Virus record (IMG/VR): IMGVR_UViG_3300042502_000409
Location: 1 to 25,336 of that record
Origin: a virus
Reading direction: 5' to 3' (one strand)
Length of the DNA: 25,336 nucleotides
Shown here: piece by piece, positions 1 through 6,464 of the stretch
Layout: every line of letters begins with the position of its first letter
Numbering within the stretch: position 1 is the first letter of the stretch
The notes under the pieces: generated by a model
The model's input: the letters and a program-made list of their open reading frames with translations, nothing else
Told to the model about the DNA's origin: nothing
Database searches by the model: none
Program-made: the position numbers and the translations under genes

Positions 1-35
1 CGATCGCCAGTAGTCTCCAATCATCGAAACAAGGG
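1..35 (+). promoter_or_regulatory. Partial early promoter and leader (copy 0)
   Basis: TAGTCT (11-16) is followed after 5 nt by CATCGAAACAAGGG (22-35). The same arrangement, TAGGCT, 5 nt, CATCGAAACAAGGG, recurs at 849-873, where a perfect TTGACA lies 17 nt upstream. I infer that the window starts inside a host-type promoter whose -35 box lies off the left edge. No start codon follows at a useful distance from the AAGGAG at 39-44. Confidence 0.45.
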
Positions 36-159
36 AATAAGGAGACACCCGCCAAAGACTAACATTCAGGATACTAGCTAGGGTAATTGGGTACTAACTC
101 ATTAGGTGGCGTCAACGTATGGGGCCTTAATGCGGCAAAAGTACACGACGCCGCGCCTA

Positions 160-206
160 TTAACTCTCACCCATGGGGCTAACCATGCCCCATCAGTGAG
201 TGTTAA
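160..206 (+). promoter_or_regulatory. Long two-tier hairpin upstream of first gene
   Basis: The outer stem TTAACTCTCA (160-169) pairs with TGAGTGTTAA (197-206), 9 of 10 positions. A 3x3 internal loop follows, then a perfect 7-bp stem ATGGGGC (173-179)/GCCCCAT (187-193) with a 7-nt loop. It ends about 18 nt before the first start codon and has no T-tract, so it is not a classical terminator. An RNA processing site or a 5' stabilising hairpin is possible (inference). The rest of 36-159 shows nothing I can name beyond a weak GCGGC/GCCGC stem near 132-154. Confidence 0.5.
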
Positions 207-223
207 CCAGAAAGGGAAAAGAC

Positions 224-469
224 ATGACAAACGTGAATAAAATCATCGCGGCATGGTTCGCACTATGCGACACCCATGGGCTGGAGAATGTCCGGACCAT
301 GCGGGAGGTCAAGGGCACAAGGGCGAACCATCTAAGCCGCGCCATCCAGTTCTACTGGAGGTCACGGGAGTTCGCACAAACCCGCACCAATCTGGTCGGG
401 GTCGGGGTGGTCACATATGCGGACTATCGGCTAAGCCGGTTTCTCGAAAGGTCGGGGATTTCCCTCTAA
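224..469 (+). CDS. Small basic early protein, unknown function
   Basis: This is an 81-residue protein I do not recognise. I chose ATG 224 over an upstream in-frame start at 200 because a purine-rich ribosome binding site (AGAAAGGG) sits just before it and the earlier start lies inside the hairpin arm. The protein is rich in Arg, with an amphipathic N-terminus (NKIIAAWFALCDTHG) and a central basic stretch, and shows no signal peptide or membrane segment. It is the first gene behind the leftmost promoter, the position where T7-like phages place host-takeover genes. That role is inferred only from position. A competing 110-codon frame at 253-585 lacks a good start signal. Confidence 0.6.
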   Translation: MTNVNKIIAAWFALCDTHGLENVRTMREVKGTRANHLSRAIQFYWRSREFAQTRTNLVGVGVVTYADYRLSRFLERSGISL

Positions 470-508
470 CGGCGCAAGCCATGCGCCATAGGTTGTCATA
501 CCTACCAC

Positions 509-537
509 TTGACAGCCTATGCCAGATGGCTTATACC
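509..537 (+). promoter_or_regulatory. Host sigma70-type early promoter P1
   Basis: A perfect -35 box TTGACA (509-514) is followed by a 17-nt spacer and TATACC (532-537). ATCGAA follows at 543-548, the same hexamer found after the other two early promoter candidates. It drives rightward transcription into a region with no obvious gene before 883, so the transcript would have a long leader. Confidence 0.55.
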
Positions 538-797
538 ATCTTATCGAAGGCAATGGTCATGCCCATGCCAGAGATACGCCACTAGATGACTGCAAGCGAA
601 GCGATGGGCCTAACGGCTAGACACCGCTGAATGCTCTAGTAGGAAGTCACCCGACACTTTAGGGGGGCGCTGGAATACCGTGACTAAAGATTGACTGCTA
701 GACTGCTAAGCCGAATGACAGCCCATGGCATAGCTATGGGATGGCAGTGGGATTGTAGCCCGACATGTCGCAAGGTGAGGGCGAGTAGCAATAGCAA

Positions 798-832
798 TTG
801 ACTGATACCTACCAAAACAAAGCCCTTGACAA
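798..832 (+). repeat. Early repeat element, copy 1
   Basis: TTGACT, a short gap, then CCTACCAAA-A-CAA-A-GC and TGACAA at the end. Its 25-nt core (808-832) matches 1875-1899 at 20 of 25 positions by eye, and both copies are preceded by TTGAC(T/A). The end of this copy overlaps the -35 box of P2. Confidence 0.55.
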
Positions 833-873
833 TCGGAAACGGATGGCATAGGCTCTAAACATCGAAACAAGGG
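826..873 (+). promoter_or_regulatory. Host sigma70-type early promoter P2 with leader
   Basis: TTGACA (826-831), a 17-nt spacer and TAGGCT (849-854). Transcription would begin near 860-862, at the repeated leader CATCGAAACAAGGG (860-873). That leader also supplies the AAGGGG ribosome binding site for the gene starting at 883. The -10-like hexamer, the 5-nt spacing and the leader match positions 11-35, which supports a real duplicated promoter. Confidence 0.65.
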
Positions 874-882
874 GTCCACGCA

Positions 883-1176
883 ATGCCCTCGCAAGTAATC
901 CTCGACCTGCCCTTAAGGGGTGGGAGAGCACGAGCAAAGTTTTATCAGGTAGCCGCCGATATGTTCGGATTGGTACTCACTGATTTTACTGGCAAGCCAG
1001 TAGGTAAGGGCAAGTCACTGACTGCCCTTCAAGCTGGAAGGCTCAAACGTGACCTTGACGCGGCCAAGAGTGTGGATCACGTCCATTCGATTGTGTGGGC
1101 AGTATTGGGTTATGGTCCGGAATTGACCACGCCCATTGCCAGCACATATACCCATCCGGGCCGAAAGCCCTTCTGA
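883..1176 (+). CDS. Small early protein, unknown function
   Basis: A 97-residue protein with no family I recognise. ATG 883 follows AAGGGG by 9 nt. The N-terminal part is basic (GGRARAKFYQVAADMFGLVL). The middle has a K/G-rich turn and a helix (GKSLTALQAGRLKRDLDAAK) that could contact nucleic acid; this is speculative. It lies directly behind promoter P2 with a leader of about 22 nt, so it should be among the first genes expressed. It has no membrane segment or signal peptide. Confidence 0.65.
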   Translation: MPSQVILDLPLRGGRARAKFYQVAADMFGLVLTDFTGKPVGKGKSLTALQAGRLKRDLDAAKSVDHVHSIVWAVLGYGPELTTPIASTYTHPGRKPF

Positions 1177-1536
1177 TCCCTACCTAGCGCTAGTCGCTAC
1201 GGTATCGCATAGATGAATAGGCGCGGCTTGTCCGTGACCTAGTGCAGCGGATGGTTTGCCGCTCTGACACAAAAGCAAACCCGTAGCTAAGCCATGGTGC
1301 CGGAACTGACCGGCCTTGCAGACAAAGCAAGCGTGCCTCCCGGAGGGGAGGATCACACGGTGATTGACCCTAGGTCGATGGTGCAGCGGCGATAAGTTTA
1401 GGTGGAGTGGTGACGCGCTTTGCCTAAACCGCACAAGATAACCCGGCTAGTGCCCAAGTCAGAGATGGGCATTGGCTTCTAGGGTTTCTCCAAGGGCAAC
1501 GCGGTGTTGTCTTTGGTCAAGCCATGGAGATTACAG
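1177..1536 (+). other. Structured gene-free region, 360 nt
   Basis: No supported gene. Four stem-loops lie in a row: TAGCG/CGCTA (1185-1189/1195-1199); CCTCCC-GGAG-GGGAGG (1336-1351); GTTTAGG/CCTAAAC (1396-1402/1423-1429); and an 11-bp stem with two G-T wobble pairs, GCTAGTGCCCA/TGGGCATTGGC (1446-1456/1466-1476). None has a following T-run. The region would be transcribed from P2 and may be a structured leader or a non-coding RNA (inference). An 84-codon minus-strand frame here is not convincing. Confidence 0.4.
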
Positions 1537-1779
1537 ATGAACATTCACCCAACCGACGCGGGTTTCCTCGATGGTCTTACTGATGGCCGTCTCCCCGACA
1601 CCCAGACCTTCGTTGTCATGGATAGCGTCAAGGCCGGTCCCCGCTATGGCTATGAGGTGTTCAAGCCCAATGCTCTTGAACCGCTCTATACCTCCCCGGC
1701 CATCTACTTCAGTAGGGCGAGCGCGTTTGCTGCCTCGCGGAATTACCTGAAGGCTAATCAGGGTGAGGTGTTTGCGTGA
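1537..1779 (+). CDS. Small early protein, unknown function
   Basis: An 80-residue protein I do not recognise. I use ATG 1537, which follows a GGAG motif at about 8 nt, rather than an in-frame start 33 nt upstream that has no clear ribosome binding site. The sequence is soluble in character, with an acidic N-terminal half (PTDAGFLDGLTDGRLPDTQ) and an aromatic middle (GPRYGYEVFKPN). Its stop codon overlaps the start of the next tiny gene, so the two are probably translationally coupled. Confidence 0.6.
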   Translation: MNIHPTDAGFLDGLTDGRLPDTQTFVVMDSVKAGPRYGYEVFKPNALEPLYTSPAIYFSRASAFAASRNYLKANQGEVFA

Positions 1780-1871
1780 TGCTTGAACCCCACCACATTC
1801 TGATAGCAGTAGCCGCCACCATGATATGTGTGGCCATGCTAGTGGCCTATGCCATTGACATCGAAGATTGA
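1779..1871 (+). CDS. 30-residue single-pass membrane peptide
   Basis: The ATG overlaps the stop of the preceding gene (TGATG) and encodes 30 residues. Residues 7-26 are one hydrophobic segment (ILIAVAATMICVAMLVAYAI), followed by a short acidic tail (DIED). It looks like a bitopic membrane micropeptide. Its function is unknown. Small inner-membrane peptides are common in phage early regions, but nothing here identifies a target. Support is the coupling overlap and the clear membrane segment; its small size is the main doubt. Confidence 0.5.
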   Translation: MLEPHHILIAVAATMICVAMLVAYAIDIED

Positions 1872-1899
1872 CAACCTACCAAAGCAAGGCTAATGACAA
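1868..1899 (+). repeat. Early repeat element, copy 2, with TTGACA box
   Basis: TTGACA (1868-1873) followed by CCTACCAAA-G-CAA-G-GC and TGACAA, the partner of 798-832. TTGACA plus 17 nt leads to TAATGA (1891-1896), so a host promoter is possible here, but the -10 is poor. The element lies in the 112-nt gap before the 561-aa gene. CGGTTTCAACC (1949-1959) and another CCTACCA (1960-1966) are also in this gap. Confidence 0.45.
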
Positions 1900-1983
1900 G
1901 GGCCGGTGTTTACCTACCTGCCCTTGTGGTGAGCCTTCCTTGCTCAACCGGTTTCAACCCCTACCATGTGAGAGGGAATACCT

Positions 1984-3669
1984 ATGTCATATGCAGATAA
2001 ACTTTCGAAGATGAAGTCTGGGGAGTTTGCGGGACGTATGGTCCTCGCAATCACTGAGACCATGACAGATGAGCAGATTAACAGTGGTTCATGGGGGGCC
2101 ATCGAGGGGAGACCTGCCCTTAGTGTCCCTTCCTTCCGGCAAGTAATTGCCCGGTTGCGCCATGAGTTCCCCGATCAGCCCGTGATTGACTGGGGTGATG
2201 ACCGTCCGGGAGTTGCTACCGCTGAGAGTTTCTTCAGCCCCTTGTGCTCATGGTCACGTAGCGGTAGGTTCGGTGAGGTCCTACGATGGGCTGTCCTGCC
2301 CTACACTCGGGCACGGGCCTTTTCCAGTTTCTCCAGCATCGCTGAATGTGAGATTGACTGGGGTGAGGGTAAAATCTCGGATGATATTTCCCCGACCATA
2401 TTCGGAGACCTTCTGTCCACCCTCACCAAGAAGGGGTTTGGCCTACTTGAAGCGGCAATGGCCTACGGTTCCACTTACGAGCCACTTGACCTAACCCTGC
2501 TCGACCCCAGACTGGTGCCCAACCCCGAGCATGTCCTCGCCAAATCCGTCAAGTTCGACGGGCTAGTGTCCTACTTTCCAGATGAGGACAAGCTACTTGC
2601 CAATCGGCGGGTTGCCTTGAAACCCGGCAAATATCTGGGGAGGTTCTACCCGTTTCTCACCCAGCCGGAGATTGCGGAATATGCCGCTAAACTGGGGTCT
2701 CCCGGCTCTCTCCACTTTGCTGATACCCCGGATGATGTGGAGTGTGTCTACCTCAACGGCCCCTCCAGTTGCATGTCAAAGCCCCTTGGCTACTACGAAA
2801 GCTATGAACACCCTGTCCGGGTCTATGGGGGCTCTCCCGACCTCAAACTTGCCTACCTCACGTCAATGGGCGGGGAGATAACGGCCCGTGCCCTTGTGTG
2901 GCCCGAGAAGAAAACAGTGGGCCGGATTTATGGTGATGCCCAACGGCTCGCCCCCTTGCTTAATGCTGAGGGGTACGAATGTGATCCCACATGGATGAAC
3001 TACTATGACCACTTGGATGGGGCGCGTATCCGCCTTATCCGTCAAGGCCGGGGTGTTGTCTGCCCCTACATTGATGGGTCCGGGACGGTCTCCGAGAGTT
3101 ATTGTGGGAAGTGGTTAGAGATTGGGGGTGGGGATATTGGCGCTAGCTCTACCGATGGCGTGATCTTCCTATCTAACCCGGTAGAGTTCTACTGCCCCAG
3201 ACTTGATGAGCACTTTGAGTTCGAAGATGAAGATGAGATGGAGGAAAACACTGTCTATGTGGACGGGGAGGATGAGACTTGGCATATTCGTGCATACAAC
3301 CGCTATGCCGCGGTATGTGCTCATTCTGGTGACGCCTTTGACCGGGACAATATGACTGAGGTTTATATGTCCGCCACACGTGCCCGGCTCTGGGGTGACA
3401 CTTACCTTGAGGGCGAGACTTGGACGTGTGATGGTGATGGCACTATCTACTCTAACTCGGTGGTGGATGAGCCCTACCTTGACGCGCTCGGTAACCTCTT
3501 GAGGGTGGGTCCGATCTTCCTACAAGGTGGTGACGATGGGGCTATCTTTATTGATGACGAGAGCGAGCACTTTGACGCGTCCGCCAACGATGGTGACGGC
3601 TACTATGTGGACAAGCACCGCTTTCAATCCCCCGATCAACTCGCCCTACCCCTCGCCAATGCCGCTTGA
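1984..3669 (+). CDS. Large early phage protein with degenerate C-terminal repeats, unknown function
   Basis: A 561-residue acidic soluble protein. From memory, the middle (KPGKYLGRFYPFLT near 210-225; NGPSSCMS near 258; ITARALVWPEKK and GRIYGD near 299-318; ARIRLIR, PYIDGSGT) belongs to a family of uncharacterised phage proteins. The last 170 residues contain about three repeated blocks beginning YCPRLDEHFEFED, VCAHSGDAFDRDNM and WTCDGDGTIYSNS. They resemble zinc-ribbon modules in which most cysteine pairs have been lost. ATG 1984 follows AGAGGGAATACCT, and a CCTACCA motif lies 18 nt upstream of it. The peptidase gene starts 14 nt after its stop, so the two probably form one operon. No catalytic motif is evident. 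Confidence 0.75.
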   Translation: MSYADKLSKMKSGEFAGRMVLAITETMTDEQINSGSWGAIEGRPALSVPSFRQVIARLRHEFPDQPVIDWGDDRPGVATAESFFSPLCSWSRSGRFGEVLRWAVLPYTRARAFSSFSSIAECEIDWGEGKISDDISPTIFGDLLSTLTKKGFGLLEAAMAYGSTYEPLDLTLLDPRLVPNPEHVLAKSVKFDGLVSYFPDEDKLLANRRVALKPGKYLGRFYPFLTQPEIAEYAAKLGSPGSLHFADTPDDVECVYLNGPSSCMSKPLGYYESYEHPVRVYGGSPDLKLAYLTSMGGEITARALVWPEKKTVGRIYGDAQRLAPLLNAEGYECDPTWMNYYDHLDGARIRLIRQGRGVVCPYIDGSGTVSESYCGKWLEIGGGDIGASSTDGVIFLSNPVEFYCPRLDEHFEFEDEDEMEENTVYVDGEDETWHIRAYNRYAAVCAHSGDAFDRDNMTEVYMSATRARLWGDTYLEGETWTCDGDGTIYSNSVVDEPYLDALGNLLRVGPIFLQGGDDGAIFIDDESEHFDASANDGDGYYVDKHRFQSPDQLALPLANAA

Positions 3670-3683
3670 AGGAAACCCTACCA

Positions 3684-4643
3684 ATGCAAGAACTACTTGA
3701 CATGCTGTCCTACCGTAGGCCAGCGTTCTCCCGCCATGAGCAGAAGTTCATTCGACGCTTCCTTGAACCTCTGGGGTGTAGGCCCGATGCTTTCGGGAAC
3801 ATGATCCTAAAGGTGGGCGAGAGCGCCGTGCTCTGGTCCAGTCACACTGATACCGTTCATTCCCAATCGGGCCGACAAGAGGTCCTCGCCACTGATGACG
3901 GGTTTGCCTATGTCCCCAATTCAGATTGCCTCGGTGCCGATTGCACCACTGGGGTCTGGATCATGATGGAGATGATCCGGGCCAAGGTTCCCGGTCTCTA
4001 CATATTCCACCGGGCTGAAGAGACTGGGGGTGGTGGTTCAAGCCATATCGCTGCCAAAACGCCCCACCTACTCAAGGGCATTGATTATGCCATTGCCTTT
4101 GACCGTAAGGATGTGGGGTCCGTAATCACCCATCAGTTTGGCACGAGATGTGCAAGCGATGCTTTCGCTGCGTCCTTTGCCGCAGTAGTTGATCTACCTA
4201 TGAAGGCTGACGATGGTGGGACGTTCACTGACACTGCAAACTACACGGACCTCATTGGTGAATGTACCAACGTCTCGGTGGGCTATTACAAGCAACACAC
4301 CCGGCAAGAGTATCAGGACCTTGAGTTCGCTATGGCTCTACGTGACGCTATGATCGTGTTCGACGAGTCCCGCCTTGTGAAGCAGCGTGAGGCCGGTGAG
4401 CCTGATCTTGACTGGAGCAGGGATGACTACTCCACGCTCAACTGGAGGCGGGCTGTGTCCTACACGGATGACTATGGCCCGGGGAAGGACAAGACGGACA
4501 AACTCGCGGACCTTGAGCGTATGGTGCGGTATTACCCCGCCGCCGCCGCCCAAATTCTGGCGGATTATGGCGTCAGTGCGGATGAGGTTCTTGAAGCGGG
4601 GTGCGGCGAAGGTGACACCTATGGTAGGCGCTATGCCGCTTGA
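3684..4643 (+). CDS. M20/M28-type zinc metallopeptidase
   Basis: A 319-residue co-catalytic zinc peptidase-like enzyme, probably cytoplasmic because there is no signal peptide. The metal-site pattern looks complete: SHTD (H54, D56), LGADC (D86 as the bridging Asp), EE (E112 as likely general base and E113), D140 in IAFDRKD, and H205 in KQHTRQE. These match the H-x-D, D, EE, D, H order of M20/M28/M42 enzymes. The C-terminal 100 residues are a helical extension. ATG 3684 follows AAGGAAA and a CCTACCA motif; a TTG 18 nt upstream overlaps the previous stop and is less likely. Family members hydrolyse small peptides or acylated amino acids; the substrate here is unknown. It is an unusual enzyme for a podovirus early region. 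Confidence 0.82.
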   Translation: MQELLDMLSYRRPAFSRHEQKFIRRFLEPLGCRPDAFGNMILKVGESAVLWSSHTDTVHSQSGRQEVLATDDGFAYVPNSDCLGADCTTGVWIMMEMIRAKVPGLYIFHRAEETGGGGSSHIAAKTPHLLKGIDYAIAFDRKDVGSVITHQFGTRCASDAFAASFAAVVDLPMKADDGGTFTDTANYTDLIGECTNVSVGYYKQHTRQEYQDLEFAMALRDAMIVFDESRLVKQREAGEPDLDWSRDDYSTLNWRRAVSYTDDYGPGKDKTDKLADLERMVRYYPAAAAQILADYGVSADEVLEAGCGEGDTYGRRYAA

Positions 4644-4703
4644 CACCTTGTCCGTCCTTCTTCATACCATGTACGTAATACAACTCATGATACAGGAGAC
4701 TTC

Positions 4704-4787
4704 TTGTTAGAAATTCTCATCCTATATGTCCTCTATATCGCTTTCGTTTTCCTCGTTGTTGCAGTGCTTGGTCGCCTGCCGCTCTAA
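4704..4787 (+). CDS. 27-residue membrane peptide (TTG start)
   Basis: The TTG start is preceded by CAGGAGA at an ideal distance. It encodes 27 residues, almost all hydrophobic (ILILYVLYIAFVFLVVAVLG), with a short basic C-terminus (GRLPL). It lies in the gap between the peptidase gene and the next gene. The good ribosome binding site and uninterrupted membrane segment argue for a real bitopic micropeptide. The rare start codon and short length keep confidence moderate. Function unknown. Confidence 0.45.
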   Translation: MLEILILYVLYIAFVFLVVAVLGRLPL

Positions 4788-4806
4788 TCTAAGGGTCTTC
4801 CTTGTC

Positions 4807-5001
4807 ATGACTGCATCTGATTACATAAACAAACATGAGCCGTGGCTGTTGACCATTGCCCGCGATCCTGCTGGCCTACCCCTACAAATGCAAGCAGAGG
4901 CCCGCCGTGTGGCGGAGAGCCTCGGTGTAATCGGTGAGCCTTGTCCTAAAACTGGATTGACTACCTTTCCAGAATGGGTATGGTTTACCACATACCCCTA
5001 G
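4807..5001 (+). CDS. Small soluble protein, unknown function
   Basis: A 64-residue protein (MTASDYINKHEPWLLTIARD...) that I do not recognise. ATG 4807 is chosen because the upstream in-frame extension runs through the membrane-peptide gene in another frame. The ribosome binding site is weak (AAGGG, 13 nt upstream). A helical central segment (LPLQMQAEARRVAESLGVIG) is followed by an aromatic, proline-containing tail (FPEWVWFTTYP). It precedes the MarR-like gene by 18 nt and may be co-transcribed with it. Confidence 0.5.
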   Translation: MTASDYINKHEPWLLTIARDPAGLPLQMQAEARRVAESLGVIGEPCPKTGLTTFPEWVWFTTYP

Positions 5002-5019
5002 AGTGGAGTAATTACCGCC

Positions 5020-5379
5020 ATGTCCGCCGCTGCCCTGAAACTTGATCCCCTCTTCCGCGTCCTCGATGAGGCCCGCCGAATCTACCCGTCCATGACCGTC
5101 ACCCAACTCATGGTGTTCTGTCTGGTGGCGGCTGATCCGTACATTGGGCAGGCTGATCTTGAGGTGAAGGCGGACATCTCTGACGCATCCGCCTCGCGGA
5201 TCGTCGCTCTACTTGCCCAGTTTGGGAACCGGGGAACTGAACCCCTGAACCTGATTTCACTGGACACTGATCCTAAAGATAGGCGGCGGCGTATCATGAC
5301 CCTTACCAACAAGGGTGAGCGGTTCATCCAGCGTATGTTGGAACAGTTGGAACGATACACCAACAAGAGGACCACTTAA
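5020..5379 (+). CDS. MarR-like winged-helix transcriptional regulator
   Basis: A 119-residue protein with a MarR-type winged helix. Helices around 27-40 (TQLMVFCLVAAD) and 44-69 (QADLEVKADISDASASRIVA) form the helix-turn-helix. The wing is DPKDRRRRIMTLTNKG (84-99), the hallmark of the family, and a C-terminal helix (FIQRMLEQLERY) serves dimerisation. ATG 5020 follows GGAGTAATTACC. It sits immediately upstream of the integrase, with a 17-bp perfect palindrome in the 90-nt gap. I infer that it controls itself and/or the integrase, taking the place of a CI-type repressor. No ligand or redox Cys pair is evident. Confidence 0.82.
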   Translation: MSAAALKLDPLFRVLDEARRIYPSMTVTQLMVFCLVAADPYIGQADLEVKADISDASASRIVALLAQFGNRGTEPLNLISLDTDPKDRRRRIMTLTNKGERFIQRMLEQLERYTNKRTT

Positions 5380-5402
5380 TCCACCATGTCCACTTAAAGC
5401 AG

Positions 5403-5419
5403 CATAAGAGGCTCTTATG
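5403..5419. promoter_or_regulatory. 17-bp perfect palindrome, candidate operator
   Basis: CATAAGAGGCTCTTATG is two 8-bp half-sites, CATAAGAG and CTCTTATG, around one central G. It lies between the MarR-like gene and the integrase, 24 nt after one and 50 nt before the other. A weak promoter-like arrangement, CTTAAA (5393-5398), 17 nt, TATGTA (5416-5421), would overlap it. The size and symmetry suit a MarR-family dimer. As RNA it would form a short hairpin without a T-tract. GGACCACTT is also repeated on both sides of this gap, at the end of the regulator gene (near 5370) and at the integrase start. Confidence 0.6.
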
Positions 5420-5469
5420 TAACCTTCAATGGACATCAAACCGGCAACCGCTAAAGATAGGAGGACCAC

Positions 5470-6462
5470 TTGAGCGCACGAGTAAAAGGCTCTGGCTGGA
5501 TGGCGGACTTCACCAGAGATGGCCAGCGATACCGGGAGTTCGGCTTCCAATCTGAACTTGAGGCCGTGGCTTGGGAGGCACAAGCGCGGGTGGCACTTGC
5601 GAAGGGCCAGCCCCTTCCACTTGGACCCTCACCTACCAAGACCAAGCGTCTGTCAATCCGGGATCATGTCCGGTATTGTGGGCGCACCCACTGGATGGAC
5701 CACAAGTCTGGGTCCAAGAGTACCCGCAACGCTGAACTGTTCGCGGAGTTTATCGGGCCTGATGTCCCGGTAGGCGAAGCGCTGACAACAGTGGCTATCA
5801 ACGATTACGTGGAAGAACTGAAGGCGGATGAAACCTCGGGCTCCACGATCAATCGGCGATTGGCCGCTGTGTCAGTGCTGATCCACCACGCTAAGGCCCT
5901 TGACCTGATCGACCGTGACCCACTCCTGCCTTGGCAGAAGGAGGGCAAGAACAGGCTCCGGTACTTCACCGAGGACGAGGCCAAGGCCATCATCGCTACC
6001 ACCGAGTTCTGGGGGTACGCCCATGAGGCTCGGTTGTTTCGCTTCCTGCTAGATACAGGGTGCCGCGTTGGTGAGGCTCTGAAGTTGAGTCCAAACCGGG
6101 ACATCCACCGTATCTCTCCAGAGCGCCTCACGGTGACCTTTGGAGACACCAAGAACGGCGATGACCGAACCATACCACTGACGGCTAGGGCTTATGAGTC
6201 CGCCCGTCTGGGGGGCTTTGTAGGGCTTAACAGGTGGGGCCTCCGGTCCCTCTGGGAGAGGCTGAGGACTCACCATGAGTTCATCGGTACCGCCTCCCTC
6301 CACACCTTTCGGCATACCTGCGCCAGTTGGCTGGTCCAGCGGGGTGTGGAACTCTACCGGGTCCAGAAATGGCTCGGGCATAAGAGCATGGTGACTACAC
6401 AGAGATACGCGCATTTGTCCCCGAGGCATTTGGAGGGGATGGTAGATGTACTGGAGGATTGA
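5470..6462 (+). CDS. int: Tyrosine-family site-specific integrase
   Basis: A 330-residue phage integrase. The N-terminal third has an arm-binding-like segment (KGSGWMADFTRDGQRYREFGF) and a SAM-like core-binding domain (about 62-155). The catalytic domain has all six expected residues: R199 (TGCRVGEAL), K228 (DTKNGDDR), H278 and R281 (LHTFRHT), H304 (LGHKS) and the nucleophile Y313 (TQRYAHL). The TTG start is chosen because AGGAGG lies 5 nt upstream. Integrases in T7-like phages are known from marine and proteobacterial temperate podoviruses, where they sit upstream of the RNA polymerase as here. The target is unknown; tRNA-Leu is a candidate because of 9602-9683 and 10114-10132. Confidence 0.95.
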   Translation: MSARVKGSGWMADFTRDGQRYREFGFQSELEAVAWEAQARVALAKGQPLPLGPSPTKTKRLSIRDHVRYCGRTHWMDHKSGSKSTRNAELFAEFIGPDVPVGEALTTVAINDYVEELKADETSGSTINRRLAAVSVLIHHAKALDLIDRDPLLPWQKEGKNRLRYFTEDEAKAIIATTEFWGYAHEARLFRFLLDTGCRVGEALKLSPNRDIHRISPERLTVTFGDTKNGDDRTIPLTARAYESARLGGFVGLNRWGLRSLWERLRTHHEFIGTASLHTFRHTCASWLVQRGVELYRVQKWLGHKSMVTTQRYAHLSPRHLEGMVDVLED

Positions 6463-6464
6463 AC

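Larger units (their letters stand above)
470..882. other. Early intergenic region, 413 nt, no gene
   Basis: I find no convincing gene here. It holds the promoter candidates at 509-537 and 826-854. Between them are two perfect 10-bp palindromes, CATAGCTATG (729-738) and CGACATGTCG (761-770), whose centres are 32 nt apart, about three helical turns. CCTACCA occurs at 501-507 and 808-814. The palindromes could be operator sites upstream of the second promoter, but two 10-bp palindromes in 400 nt are not far above chance. Confidence 0.5.

Noticed and set aside
253-585. 110-codon + strand frame overlapping the first gene
   Set aside because: The start lacks a ribosome binding site, the composition is not protein-like, and it extends into the promoter region.
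706-894. 62-codon minus-strand frame between P1 and P2
   Set aside because: It runs antisense through promoter P2 and has no start signal.
1180-1434. 84-codon minus-strand frame in the gene-free early region
   Set aside because: It would be the only minus-strand protein gene; it has no convincing start signal and overlaps hairpins.
1336-1476. Hairpins as rho-independent terminators
   Set aside because: None is followed by a T-rich tract, so they are listed as structure only.
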